Assembly (NCBI GenBank): GCA_032164295.1
Contig: JAJHTX010000001.1
Coordinates: forward strand, 1,612,001 to 1,676,000
Length of the DNA: 64,000 nucleotides
DNA from: Inonotus obliquus
Taxonomy: Eukaryota > Basidiomycota > Agaricomycetes > Hymenochaetales > Hymenochaetaceae
Direction: 5' to 3'
Shown here: positions 12,006-23,709 of the stretch, piece after piece
How positions within the stretch are numbered: position 1 is the first letter of the stretch
Layout of the letters: each line of letters begins with the position of its first letter
Translations under genes and position numbers: made by a program
Notes under the pieces: model-generated
Databases searched by the model: none
What the model was told of the DNA's origin: nothing
Seen by the model: the letters and a program-made list of their open reading frames with translations, nothing else

Positions 12006-12011
12006 TATAAA
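12006..12011 (+). promoter_or_regulatory. TATA box of the PB1-protein gene
   Basis: TATAAA lies 77 bp upstream of the ATG at 12083 and is followed by a C-rich leader. Inferred from sequence and position. Confidence 0.5.
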
Positions 12012-12082
12012 GGAAGGTAATCGCGTCGTTACAAGCCGCGTCAATTAATCATTCCGCCAGTGTCCCTTCACTCTCAACCACC

Positions 12083-14715
12083 ATGTCCTATAAACTCAAA
12101 CTCACAAGCCCTGGTGGCGAAACCAGGAGACTCACATTCTCTACTCAGCCTTTATGGCTAGATCTCGAACAGAAAATTGCCTCGCTCTTTGATATACAGA
12201 GCAATGCAGTCGCAGTTAGTTATGAAGACGGTGATGGTGACATCATCACCATGAGCTCGCAGGATGAACTCGAGGACTATTTTCAGACCACCTACAAACC
12301 CGACCAGATAATCAAGCTGTCTGTGGTCGATAAATCCAATGCGCGGCACGCAACTCAGAGGAGCGCATCGGCATTCGTTGAAGATCTCGATGAGACCCCT
12401 CAAGGTGACTTGCCAACCATGGGCCCTACCATGTTCATCGAGGTCGACGACGGAGGTTGGCAGCGTCTCCCTCGAATTCCCGAAATATTCAGCATACCAG
12501 AGGAAGGAACCAGGGCGGGACCCGGAGAAGGGCACGCGTTCGTGGAGGTTTTGGATAGCGATGTGGAGAAAGGCAACGACCCTGTGTCCTCGGAGCGCAC
12601 GCCGAATGGTGGCATATCTACGCGTCAACTAAGGCACAAGGGCAAACAGAAGGCATCTCTGGATACCGAGGCCACCAAGTCGACCTCTTCAGCATCTATT
12701 ATCGACGACGATTTCCCAACTAAGCCCTCTGTACATGTTTACGACGTTTCTGACGCCGGAAGATCCCCGATGGCACCGAGCCAAGGCAAGTGTTTGTACA
12801 TTGCATTAATTTGTCCGACTTTTGAATACGGACTAAAATGTAGGTCTGCCAGAAGGACGAAGACCAGGTGGTCCCGGTGTCGAAACCCTTATGGGTTCGT
12901 TTGGAACTGTGTACCCTGCCTCTCCGCCACAGGATGCGTTTAAGGAGATACCGCATGCCAGAGATATCTTAGGAGCGGGTGAACGTGACCGTCCCCACGA
13001 CGCCGCATCCATTCATTCTGGATCGGTACGTTCCGCCCAGCACATGGCAGGTGGTGCATCACTGCAAGACTTTGGCAATACCGTGCCCGGTGGTGATGAA
13101 ACGAGTGGCAGTCGTACACCTACGCTCCAACAGATACCGCCATATCAACCAAGCCTTGTCCACGATGTGGCGAATCTTATGGATGATATGACAAGTATTT
13201 TTGCTTCTCATCCAGAGTTATCTGAGGGCGTTCGTAACATTATTAGAAACGCTGTTGGAGGCAGGTACTGGAGCACGGAGCGTGATAGAATTGCTGGCAT
13301 ATCTGAGAATGTACGAGTTGCTGCTGAAGAAACGTCATCGCGCATAACGCAAGCAGCTGGAAATATGGCGAACACTGCCGAACGCGACGCAGTTCGCATG
13401 ATTGCAGAAGCCCTAGGTGGCGTTTTTCGTGTTATAGGGGAGCTGAGTGGTGGGGATACTGCTGCACGTTCTTCAACAGATCAGAGATCAGTTCCGTCAG
13501 GCGCTCCGCCGGCTCCAGCCACCGGTGTTCACCATCGCATTTCTCAGCAAGAGCGAGCAGCGCATTACCCAACGGGCTGGAACGGACCGAGCCATGTACG
13601 CGGAGTTCGCCCCAGAGGGTGGGACTGGCATCATTTCAGAGACCACCACGGTCCGAGTTTTGAGTCTGAATATCGACCTCAGCCTGGGATTGGACCCTGG
13701 CAGCCTGTTCCAACTGCTCCTCAGGCTCACCGGAACAGTACGTGGGGACCAGGAGTATACCCCACAAACTACTTCGACGAGCCCGCGAACGATGGAATGT
13801 ATGGAGGAACGAACCGACCCAATCTCCACGAAACCAAGGCACACCTTGAAGCAGCGAAGGCTGTATACAAAGCCAAAAAAGAACGGTTCAGACAGGAAAA
13901 GGAAGAACGTCGAAGGCAAAGGCGCGAATCCATACAGAAGAAGCCCGAAGACAGTCGCGTTCAACAGCCAGAGTGAGTATTCACTTCCTCATGTTCTGAC
14001 AATTTTGGATGTTCATTGAGTTCGTGAAAGTGGAACAATAAGGGAAGAAGAGATTGTCGCCCGTCTACCGCTGCATCGTTCTTCCCAGGTGAGATCATCT
14101 AAAAATCCATTTGCAGATAGCTATGGCATCCCACCACATCCGTCAAACTCTGGTACTGGTGTCGCGACATCTCGACCTCCTCTCCAGGCAGCGGTCCTCT
14201 CTCCTCGCAAATCCGTTCCAGGAACAGGAACGTCTTTTTATTCTACTGTCGACCCTATTCCTACCGTTCCACCTGCTCCAATCCCCGTTCCCGTATCTGC
14301 TGTATCTACGGTTTCTACAGCACCGCCAGTTCCACCCCCGCCTCCGGTTCCGACTAACTTCGGCGCTTCTGCACCTGCATTTTCTGTTAATGTAGCTCAG
14401 ACGCAACCGCCACCTATGCCGACACGGGGCTCTGCAGTTGGTTCTACTCTAGGCCCGTATCCTTGGCCAATGCCACCAGCTCGCGACCCTTTGCGCAGAA
14501 GACATTTGACGACTCTCCGCGAGAGAATTCAAGCCCGACTTTTTGATATGGGAATAACGCCAGCTTCTCAGCCCGATATGTTGGATATTGTGAATACATG
14601 CACCAGCCGCACTGATTCTCCCGACGATGATGAGGTTCTTGCAGATGTGTTGTCAGCCATGGACATGGGAGGGAGCCCATCGCCGCGAGCTGGGACGTCC
14701 CGGTTGTCCCACTGA
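12083..14715 (+). CDS. PB1-domain protein, 838 aa
   Basis: Exons 12083-12785, 12844-13972 and 14031-14715 sum to 2517 nt. Residues 1-88 are a PB1 domain with the acidic cluster YEDGDGDIITMSSQDELEDY (an OPCA motif) and an N-terminal Lys/Arg pair, so it may bind PB1 partners through both faces. The middle is disordered, with one predicted amphipathic helical block (about 370-450). A basic coiled coil (LEAAKAVYKAKKERFRQEKE) lies near residue 590. A Pro-rich stretch precedes a last 60 residues that could be a small helical, UBA-like fold (RERIQARLFDMGI). This recalls autophagy receptors of the NBR1/p62 type, but I see no ZZ finger or FW domain, so that link is weak. Intron 1 needs a GC donor (AG|GCAAGT) to keep the frame. 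Confidence 0.8.
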
Positions 14716-15295
14716 CCGACGATCACTAATTATGAACAAATTATTCTTTAATGATCTGATCTGTTGTTATATGGTAGTTTCAATGTCTGATTGGTGGAAT
14801 GTTGTATTAGTAGTGCGACTCGTTGTGTAATGAGAAGGACAGTTATGGATGCATCATTACACTAGTGGGCGCATATGGGTGATGGTTTATCGATGTCCTT
14901 GGCAGAGAAAATGGAACGTCGATCACAAACAAAGGGAACAAATATGAACATCCCCTTGTTCTACTTTGGCTCGAGACTCATGATTTGAAATGCGAAACGA
15001 AAATCAAGCGAATAAAAAGTCTTTTTTCGAGAGATGGCATTCTTTCTGGAATAGAATCGAAAGGTCTAATATCGCAGTCAAGAAGTCACACTTGCTCCCT
15101 GGCTAACTACCATATACATGAGGCAGATAGCGTCTTACCACACCAGCACTGACCAGACATCTGAGCTTCGGTAAGGTTTGCTATAATGTACAATATCGGT
15201 GATCGTCCACTCGCCTTAACTCATCATCCGCATCTTTCGTTCCGTTTCCCCCTCCTAGCGACTGAAAGGTACGCCTGCATCCAACACTCCTCTGA
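14716..15295. other. 580-bp intergenic region
   Basis: Between two plus-strand genes. No frame with coding character. It presumably holds the 3' UTR of the PB1 gene and the promoter of the F-box-like gene; CT-rich DNA lies just before the latter. Confidence 0.5.
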
Positions 15296-16942
15296 ATGAC
15301 TATTGATCTGTCTTCCGTCGCTCTACAGATGCGTCACAAGTCATTGCGAATGTTCCCACGCGAGGACGAGGAGGACATCCTACCCTCCCTTGTAGCCCCG
15401 AGAATTAAGAACGCCCTCAGCAAACCTCCTACCAATATGTCTGGAACACAGATGCGCAGAAAGCTTGCTACCATCACCCAAGAGATCCGCCATTTGCGGG
15501 CGACTCATCGCGAGTATGTTACCGCGGACGACATTGAAGTTTTGGCCGATATGATCGCTGAGCAAACGATACTTCGATGGAGACTCTTCCGCATTAACAA
15601 GTTGCCCGTCGAGATCTTGCAACGAATACTTGTACTCGCGGCGTTCTCCGTTCCGTGTGACCAAATCGTGCGAGCCAGGATGATCCTGACCTCCGTTTGC
15701 AACCGCTGGCGGTGGGCAGCTTTTGGTACGCCCGAGTTGTGGTCAATAATCAGAATCAATAAGGGACTTCCCTTACCAATCGTACAGCAATGTCTCCAGC
15801 TCGCGAGGGCTCATCCTCTCCGACTTATCGTTGATCTACGTAATCCAAATTGGAGCGGGCGCGAGCACGAGGTCCGCTTAGGTGCCGACAAGCTGCAATC
15901 CTTAATGCAATTTGTTGCAGCCACACTGAACCGGGTTTGCCAGCTCGTGATCTACGCAGATACGTGGATTGAGATTTCGACAATCGAGTATGTCCTGCAT
16001 ACGATCCCACCTCCGCCTTCGTTGCAACGTTTTGAACTGCATAGAAGTGGCGATTCTTATGTGAACTTCGGTTCTCCCGCAAACTCTCCATCAGGTTTGA
16101 GAGTTCCCCTCCGCCTCTTTAAAGGGACTCGGCCTCCAAAGTTGGACCATCTCACTTTCGATGGCGTTTACGTCGATTTCCGATCTGCTTGTTTCACGAA
16201 TATACGGATTCTCGAAATGCGAAAAATGTCTGTGGAGCTCATGCCCAGTTTGGTTGATTTTCTTGCGGTGTTGCAAGGGTCGCCATTCCTAGAGAGGCTT
16301 GTCTTCAGCGGCGCTGGTCCGAAACCTCCTGGCTGGAGTACACCAGCCTGGCAGCCCGTCCTGCTCTCACGTTTGTTCGAGCTCGAGCTCAGCGATCTCG
16401 TTCCCAACTACTGCATATTCCTTACGCAACTCATTCATGCTCCCGAGCTGCGGCGGTTGACCTTCAGCAGACTCCGTGGTTCAGACTATACACGGTTTTT
16501 CGAGAAGCTCATAGGACGTTACCCGAAGGTCGCTGTGTTAACTGTGAATGAGCTCGACACTACCAGTGTCCAAGTGCTTGCGGCATGGTTCCGTACGATA
16601 CCCCTCCATCATCTACGGGTCGCTCGAGTCCCGGACGAATTCTTTGAAGCTCTGTTCCCAGTCATGACGCAAGTAGTTCCGAGACAGCAAGAAGTACGGT
16701 TCCACGTATGTCCTCACCTTGAGACATGTCATGTTCTTGACTTCAGTACCATCAACTTCGCGGCATTCAAGAAGTTTTGTGAGGCGAGGCGAGGTACGTT
16801 ACGAACTATCGTAATGTCGAACTCGAGGTCGCGGGATAATGAGGTAAGAGCATGGTGTAAGGCAAAGCGAGCAACTTCGGTGACTTGGAAAGAGGTGCCA
16901 GACCCTGTGCACGGAGAATACTACCATAGCGAACAAATTTAA
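15296..16942 (+). CDS. F-box-like / LRR-type protein, up to 548 aa
   Basis: One long frame without introns. The centre has the mushroom F-box-like signature INKLPVEILQRILVLA (about residues 102-117), then VCNRWRWAAFGTPELWS, the helix set that binds Skp1. The rest is irregular leucine-rich repeat-like sequence (for example LERLVFSGAG and LRRLTFSRLRG). It is probably a substrate adaptor of an SCF ubiquitin ligase in a lineage-expanded family with unknown targets. The start is uncertain: a GT-AG intron in the leader (about 15271-15328) would remove the first ATG and move the start to Met at 15329, giving 537 aa. Confidence 0.75.
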   Translation: MTIDLSSVALQMRHKSLRMFPREDEEDILPSLVAPRIKNALSKPPTNMSGTQMRRKLATITQEIRHLRATHREYVTADDIEVLADMIAEQTILRWRLFRINKLPVEILQRILVLAAFSVPCDQIVRARMILTSVCNRWRWAAFGTPELWSIIRINKGLPLPIVQQCLQLARAHPLRLIVDLRNPNWSGREHEVRLGADKLQSLMQFVAATLNRVCQLVIYADTWIEISTIEYVLHTIPPPPSLQRFELHRSGDSYVNFGSPANSPSGLRVPLRLFKGTRPPKLDHLTFDGVYVDFRSACFTNIRILEMRKMSVELMPSLVDFLAVLQGSPFLERLVFSGAGPKPPGWSTPAWQPVLLSRLFELELSDLVPNYCIFLTQLIHAPELRRLTFSRLRGSDYTRFFEKLIGRYPKVAVLTVNELDTTSVQVLAAWFRTIPLHHLRVARVPDEFFEALFPVMTQVVPRQQEVRFHVCPHLETCHVLDFSTINFAAFKKFCEARRGTLRTIVMSNSRSRDNEVRAWCKAKRATSVTWKEVPDPVHGEYYHSEQI

Positions 16943-17126
16943 AAGAATATGTTCAATACAGTCGAAGACAATTTGTAATAGTAGTTAGTAAGTAACACTG
17001 ACAGACAAGAAATGCGATGTGCGTCGATCACTCAGTTTGGATGATCAGCAACTTCAAGTCCGTAATTTTTTTCCAACTACACTCACATGAGGTCTGCCTC
17101 TACATCTTTCCTCGCCTCTTCCTCCA

Positions 17127-20100
17127 ATGTCGTCGACAGAACCACCTATATCAAAAGTGTCGGCTATAAAGGCAGGGGCGAAGTTGAAAGAAAAGGGGAA
17201 GGAGAATGCGAGTGAACTCAGAAGGACTGCTGCAAATTCTTCAAGTGGGGTATCTGGTGCCTCAAGCAGCCTTCATTTACAGACTGCTATATCAGACTTC
17301 GAGTCAGAGTGGCCGTGGACCACAATTGTGGACACATCAGTCGGCTCTCATCCTCCTGTGTTCACGTCGGATGGAAAGTAAGGTGTATGTTATTGTATTC
17401 CGACGGCGCATATCTCACACCAGATGATTTCTAGCTACTTTTTCTCCGTGGTTGGCTCGACAGTCAGAATTTATTCTGTTGCGAGTGGGAGAGTCGTCTC
17501 AACGTTATCCTCGTCATCGATAGGTAGCTCAGGTTCACGCGTCGCAACAGGAGGTCATTCGGATGTCATTACCTCAGCCATCCTCAATCCAGACGATCCA
17601 TTTCAGCTACTAACAGCCTCACTTGACGGTGACATTAAAAGGTGGAACTTCCTTGATGCTGTGCTTGTGGAAACAATACACATTGGCAATCCTATATCGC
17701 ACATGTGTGCACATAGCAAGTTCAAAGGGCAGGTTTTTATTGCGGTTCCAACGAAGCTAAAGAAGAATGCTGGTAACTGTGAGTCACCCGACATCGTATT
17801 AATCAACGTATGCTCACTCGATGCTCGGATTAGCGTCTTTCGAGACGGGGAATGCGATGATCTTCCGAGTGTCGTTGAAGCAGAAGGAGGCATCAGCATC
17901 CGGCCGATGTAGGTCCTCCGAGATCATTCGCATTGGCAAGGCAAAGGCTACGGTGGCACTGGATATCTCTCCCAGTGGTTCCTGGCTAGTCGTGGTAGCG
18001 GGGCACAAAGCTTATGTTTGCCACACGTCTTCACTAGAGTCCGGCTTTACCAAATTCGTATCACCGGAAAAACTCACCTGCCTTGCATTCCACCCTTCTG
18101 AAGATTACTTTGCTACGGGTGACGAACTAGGACAGATTAGACTCTGGTATTGCCTCAACAGCCAGCTAACATCTGGCAACGCTACCAGGGAAAGGAAGGC
18201 TCAAACGACTACGATGCATTGGCACGCTCATGCGGTTTCGTCCCTCTCATTCTCAAGAAATGGCTCGTATTTGTTGAGTGGAGGGGAAGAGAGTGTACTT
18301 GTTATATGGCAAATTCAAACTGGGAGGAAAGAGTTCGTACCGCGATTGGGTTCACCTATTTTAACCATTAAGGTGCGGACGTCGGATGACATTGAGGAAT
18401 ACCTCGTGGGACTCGCGGATGGAAGCTACCTGTTTATAAATTCCGGTACTCTGGATGTGACGCGCGCTATCTCTTGTTTAAGATTAGGTGAGAATCATTA
18501 TTCAGAGTATGAGGAGTGGATTATTGACCCAGTATGTAGATCCCAGGGGAATAGGGCGACCAGCTCACACACCTATCCCACTTGCAGCACACCGAAATAC
18601 ATCGACGTTAATCTTGCCTGCATCTCATCCATCGTCAATCCAAATATTCTCTCCCTCTTCTTCCGCCTTATCAGAGTTAGAGGTGTCATCATCCAACAGG
18701 GTGTCCCGTCGGGACGAGAAAGATATACAGTTCGCTCGTGTCGACTTCGCCGTAGTCAGTTTTTCAGGAGACTGGATGGCGACAGTAGACGCCCGAGATA
18801 ATGACGACGAGTTCACTGCTGAGATCAACTTGAAAATCTGGCGATGGGACTCCTCCACGTGGGTGCTTAATACGAGAATAGAGCGCCCGCACGGTTCGAA
18901 AAGAGTTGCGACAGTTGACTTCCTGCCGCAGACTGAAGGGAAGGATAAGGAGTTGCTAATGACGGTTGGCCGGGACGGTACTGTGAAAACGTGGTGCATA
19001 AGGACCATTGCTGCAAAAGACGGAACCACCGAAGGTAGGCCACATTTTTGTTTATTTCGTCATCACGGTTACTGATAACGTTTATCTCTATATCATTTAA
19101 TTCTAGACTTCTGGATAAATCGATCAATCTTATCATTCCGCTCTGAAACACCTACCGATGCCCACTGGTCTCCTGATGGATCTCTTCTGGCCGTGGCATT
19201 CGGTCGCCAAATCGCGCTCTACGACCCCCATTCAAACGTCTTGCTTGATTGTCTCGTCACTATGGATATACGTTCGATAGACACAGTCCGATTTGTAGGC
19301 AGAACGGGGAGATTTCTTCTTGCAAATGGAAGGAACAATGCGATCTTGTGGGATTTGGTCACCCGGAGAGGTAGTAGTCCTCCCTTATCCATCACATATT
19401 TCATGGCTCACGCCGTTCTCATTAGTCTGCTGGCACTATTATACTCCCTTCACGATCGCGCAGTCTTTGGCTCACCCCCAAGATGATTCAGTGGTCCTTA
19501 TCGCCCAACCTTTTACGGAGGATGATGCCGTAAGGTCATGCAAGGTCCTGCATTTCAGCGCGACCTCTCCAAATCCATTCAGCGTTAAAACTCTTCCGTT
19601 CCGCTTCCGGGTAGTGGACTGGAACAGGTTGCATAGTGGAGGCTGTTCCTTGATCGGGATTACGTACTCCTGGAACGTTGTCGTTTGCGGTGATGATTCA
19701 CAGGGTGCATCCAACGTGGTGGACGAGCCACGAGAAATCGATAGGACGACTGGTTTGCTCCCTAAGAATACCTTGTTCCAAGATATTTTCGGAAAATCGG
19801 CTTTGTTGGATACTGGTGAAGATGAAGCTCTCGTTCCACGTGCCGCTGTATCATCAGACTATGCAAGTGGGAGCACAGACAAACAGAGCATCCTGTCTCT
19901 GTTCGAAGTGCCAGCGTACCTCGCTCCGCCATTAGAAACCGTATATTCGGGGCTGATTGGGAGCTTCTTGAGGAAACCTCAGGTATATATCGAGCCTGAG
20001 ATGCCGCAGGAGAATGACGAAACCGAGGACATGGTTGTTGACAACGAGCCTGCACCATTGCCTTATAGACAAAGAACGGTGCAGGACAGCGAATTTAATA

Positions 20101-20430
20101 GTTTAGTTGATCTCTTCAGAAAGCAGACAATCGATAGTGAGCCTAATAATACTACTCAAATCTCTTCTTGACTGATCATAACAAACCTCTCACAAAGAAT
20201 CACCTCGCATCGACAATCCGAATGGCATCATTAACGGGACGTCGAAGATTTACAGCAATGGCATCCGTTCGAGTGTCACTACTCAATCACACCCTCCAAC
20301 GCCTCAATCTCCCGAAACCAACATGATTAGCAGCAGGTCCAAGTCTCAAAACCAGATCCCTTCCCCGCAACCTTCCACAGCCGCAACAGCAGGCGTTCTT
20401 GGCCAAAAGCGGAAAAAAAGTATATCATAG
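17127..20430 (+). CDS. U3 snoRNP protein Utp17 / WDR75 (WD40), 981 aa
   Basis: Component of the t-UTP subcomplex of the small-subunit processome, needed for pre-rRNA transcription and 18S processing in the nucleolus. Exons 17127-17377, 17435-17772, 17834-18487, 18540-19034, 19107-19370, 19426-20136 and 20198-20430 sum to 2946 nt. A low-complexity N-terminus precedes two WD40 propellers. Visible blades include LLTASLDGDIKRWNFLDA, LAFHPSEDYFATGDELGQI, SFSRNGSYLLSGGEESVL and LLMTVGRDGTVKTW. The block STLILPASHPSSIQI between the propellers is characteristic of Utp17. The last exon adds a basic tail ending KRKKSIS, a possible nuclear signal. If that last intron were not removed, the protein would stop at 20171. 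Confidence 0.92.
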
Positions 20431-20591
20431 ACCTAATGGTGAAATGTTTTTGTTATTTGTCGACTTTTGTTTTACAATGCAGCTACCACATAGCATGGTG
20501 CACGGGGAAAAGTACGGTCGGGAGATATGTAGAGGACACGATGATGTAAAGGAGAGAGAGGAGTGCGGCGAGGACTACGATAAACTGAACT

Positions 20592-21700
20592 TCAGAGAGA
20601 CTTGCGCAACGGTCGATCACCTTTCAACTGTATCAAAGCTAAGGCAACGTCGAGGACGTCCCTTTCGAGGAGGCTGCAGTCATCAAAGCTTATGCTATGG
20701 AAGAGCGCATCGTGCGATTTATTTCTTACTTGTGAATCCAACGTTTCGTCATTCAAGAACCTTGCAGATGGTCCTTGTGGCTTCCTGTCGGCCCTCTGGT
20801 GCTGTATTTGAGGCGTACTCTCTAAGGGCAACGGTTCGGGGCTGACCTGGACTCTAGAATCGAAGTCAATCCGTGATCTCTTCGTCGCTCGTTGGTCGTT
20901 CAAGCATGCCCATTCCAAGGAACGACGCTTCGTTTGGAGATTAGGCGACTCGGATACTACAGCCTCCAGAATTGATTCTTCAGACTGAGATGCGTCGGGT
21001 GTGGGTCCAGGTGGGGAGGACGGTAGGAGATCCCAGATCCCAGGTATCGTTTGTTGTCCAACAGATTCAATCGAGATAGTTGCGTCTGGTTCCTCCACCG
21101 TATGATCCGGTACCACGCGTAAAGGAGTTCCATTCTCCAGTGACGTCGCGTTGTCAATTACGTCGCTCAGGATACGCCTGCTACCTTGATCCACCCTTCC
21201 AAGTCCTTCACCCATCGTCTTAACTGGCGTAACTTGAATACTCTCTTGAAGCCTATTAGAGGGCCTTCGTTTATTCTGAAACCAGACAGACACAACTTTC
21301 AGCTCTCTAAGAACCAAAACATTCCAGTCATCAGGCTTTCAACAAAAAGATATCAATTCATTTGTGTAACCTACAGTCCAAGTTCTTCAGCAAGAGCGCG
21401 TCGGTTTTCCAATAACGGGTTCGCCTCCCGACTTGCCATATCCTCTAGCGCAAGGCGCTGCTCAGCTGTCAACTTACGCCGTGTCTTCTTCTCCAACAGA
21501 CTGATATGTGTAGTATGGGCTTTCTCCGCATTCCGAGGTGTGCTGATAAAGAATTGAACATGAGTGCTGCATGGATCCGTAGGCTGCAGGAGATTGCCCT
21601 CTGGAATGTTCTGGTCCGATCCTTGCCCTTCCTTTGGAACGACTTCGATGGGATAAGAAGTTGCACGTGTAGAGCGAGTAGAACGTTTCGGTGGTAGCAT
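20592..21700 (-). CDS. homeodomain transcription factor, 346 aa
   Basis: Two exons, 21375-21700 and 20592-21306, sum to 1041 nt; the intron falls inside the homeodomain, before helix 3. The homeodomain (about residues 70-128) starts KKTRRKLTAEQRLALEDM and ends with the recognition helix KVVSVWFQNKRRPSNR, which has the invariant Trp, Phe, Asn and Arg. The homeodomain has no extra residues between helices 1 and 2, so it is not the TALE type. The C-terminal 200 residues are mostly disordered, with a conserved-looking end (LERDVLDVALALIQLK). It converges with Utp17, 161 bp apart. No partner homeodomain gene lies beside it, so a mating-type HD1/HD2 locus is unlikely. Confidence 0.9.
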
Positions 21701-21928
21701 GTTGTGGTGAAGCAGCTGCGAGCCCTATACGATTGCTGATATATTATATGTAAATTTGAGGCTGGCATTAGCAAATATTCGATATAATTATGCGGCTGAC
21801 TCGGTATTCTACTTCACGTAAGTAAAGAAACCACAACATAATTTGAAACCAGACTAACTCTGATAAATCTGCCGGTTGCACAACGATAGCTAAACACCGA
21901 CTAGTAATACACCGGAAGAGTACAAGTA

Positions 21929-23363
21929 TCAGTCAGTTATACCCAAAGCTGATCTTGCTTGGCTGACGAATAGCCCTTTCCCCTTCACCATCGGAACAAT
22001 CCTGTCGCCAAATGTTAAACCCCATAGAGCACCAACAAACCCTGCACCGTGAGCCTAGTTTGGGAAGCAAGAAGAGTTAGAGGAGTTGTACGAACGACCG
22101 AAGGGATATCATTCAGCAATACGTACAATTCCGTTCGTAATAAATATGCCTTCGATAGCAGGTTTATAATCCTTCTTCGGCTCCGCATCCGTGATAAGGC
22201 TAAGCAGATTAGCGACAACCACTGCTGCGTGCCCAGGAGCCTTAGCAAGTTGTTTCTGCTCCTTGACTGCAATAATGTCGCCCGCGGCAAAAATATCCGG
22301 ATGACTAACGAGCTGCAGAGTTGGCTCGACTAAGACATATCCCTGAGCATCAAGTACATTGTCACCCAGGGACTTCAGCAAAATCGTATTGGGTTTCGGT
22401 CCACGCGTCAGAAGCTGATAATTAAGGTCTTAGTTTTCTTTCGAACGTTTTGAAAGTAGACTGAGATACACACGGCGAGATCAGCGACAACTCTTTGTCC
22501 TTTCGAGGTGTTGATACTGCTGGACTCGCCCTCGGGTACTTCGTCAACGCGGTCTTCGAGGACGAATTTAATGCCACGGTTCTTCCATCGTTTGAGCACA
22601 TCCTTTCTGAATTTGTCCGGATAAGTGTCATTCAGAGGCAAAGGACTTGCGTTGATGATGGTAATTTCCTTTTCCTATAGGAAGGATGAGCTTTTCAAAG
22701 ATGAAATTCTGAGCGATAATCCTAAACTCACAGGATATACATCCCTTATTTCTCCAGCAAACTCTAAGAACAATATGACGAATTCAGATGCGATTGCAAT
22801 GAGGAATGCAATTACTAACCCAGACCGACTGATCCAGCACCGATTATTGCTACTGCCTTCGACTTCTGGATTTTCTCTCTCCAGCTTTGGACGGTCGATA
22901 AAAGCTCCTCCTCCTTCCCCGAAAGAGTAGCTAGTGGGCCTTCCCAGAGGCTACCGGTAGTTATTACGACGAACCTGGGCAATGCGGTTGAGCCAAAAAC
23001 AATCTCCGTAAACGACAAGCCGACTCACCTAAACGGAAGCTTCTCTCCACCCTCAAGGAGAACATTGCCACCTGCAGCATCAGAGTTCTTCTCAATGCCA
23101 ATAGCCTTGCCGATCTTTGTTGTTCCAAAATTATTGATGAAGAGGGAGTCGTAAGGAATCAGCGAGGTTTTCTCAAGAGCCCCCTCTGAAGTGACGAGCA
23201 TTCGAATATAAGCGGGCTGATGGACATGAACCTCCCGATGGGTGAGCAGGATGAGATTATAGTTTGAGCTGAGTGTGGGCAGTTTCTGGGAGAGCTGGCG
23301 AGCTACGAGAATACCGACTCCCCCTCCGCCGATAATGACAATGTTCTGCTTGCCACTGGACAT
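21929..23363 (-). CDS. AIF/AMID-like FAD-dependent oxidoreductase, 378 aa
   Basis: Six exons: 23029-23363, 22820-22974, 22732-22763, 22474-22674, 22127-22414, 21929-22054; they sum to 1137 nt. It is a two-dinucleotide-binding flavoprotein. The N-terminal FAD motif is IVIIGGGGVGILVARQL (residues 8-24), the second Rossmann motif for NAD(P)H is AVAIIGAGSVGLE (about 152-164), and the C-terminal FAD contact is HPDIFAAGDI (about 285-294). The length and order fit the AMID/AIFM2 branch of the pyridine nucleotide-disulphide reductase family. There is no Cys pair of a disulphide reductase and no mitochondrial presequence. It probably moves electrons from NAD(P)H to a quinone or similar acceptor; a role in cell death would be inference from the name only. 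Confidence 0.88.
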
Positions 23364-23709
23364 GTCAGTAGGGAGAGCGAAAAGAGAAGGACAAGTAGCC
23401 TTGTAATTTGTTGAAAGTCCATGGCGGATTTATAGGCTCGTGGCACCAGAGGCGATATTGAGGGACACCGAGACGGAAAGGAAGAGATTGATTGAGTAAG
23501 CGTTTGTCATTGTACGCAATCATGTTTACGTGCAGAATAGACCCGACTCGGAATTGCAAATATGGTGCTATGTAGTCGTTGCCTTGATCCCTAGGGTATA
23601 GCGCTTTCCTTTGGCACCGTTTGAGTAACAGTAGGTTTGGTCTAGTGATGACGTAAATAGCCTTTACCTATTCTTAGCTCTTTGCTCGTTTCTCTCCATC
23701 ATCCTCAAC
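23364..23709. promoter_or_regulatory. shared divergent promoter region, AIF-like and GNL1 genes
   Basis: The 346 bp between the two opposite start codons contain no gene. There is no clear TATA element on either side, which suits a housekeeping bidirectional promoter. Confidence 0.5.

Larger units (their letters stand above)
11757..12082. other. AKR 3' flank and PB1-gene promoter
   Basis: No gene. It holds a 63-bp perfect tandem duplication (listed separately) and a TATA box about 75 bp upstream of the PB1-protein ATG. Confidence 0.6.

Noticed and set aside
13447..14019. 190-codon plus-strand frame inside the PB1 gene
   Set aside because: Shifted frame of a real exon and no domain; the PB1 frame joins cleanly to the next exon.
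12083..14715. PB1 protein as an NBR1/p62 autophagy receptor
   Set aside because: No ZZ zinc finger, FW domain or clear LC3-interacting motif seen; only the PB1 and a doubtful C-terminal UBA-like fold.
20592..21700. Homeodomain gene as part of the mating-type (HD1/HD2) locus
   Set aside because: Only one homeodomain gene, no divergent partner and no mitochondrial intermediate peptidase gene beside it.
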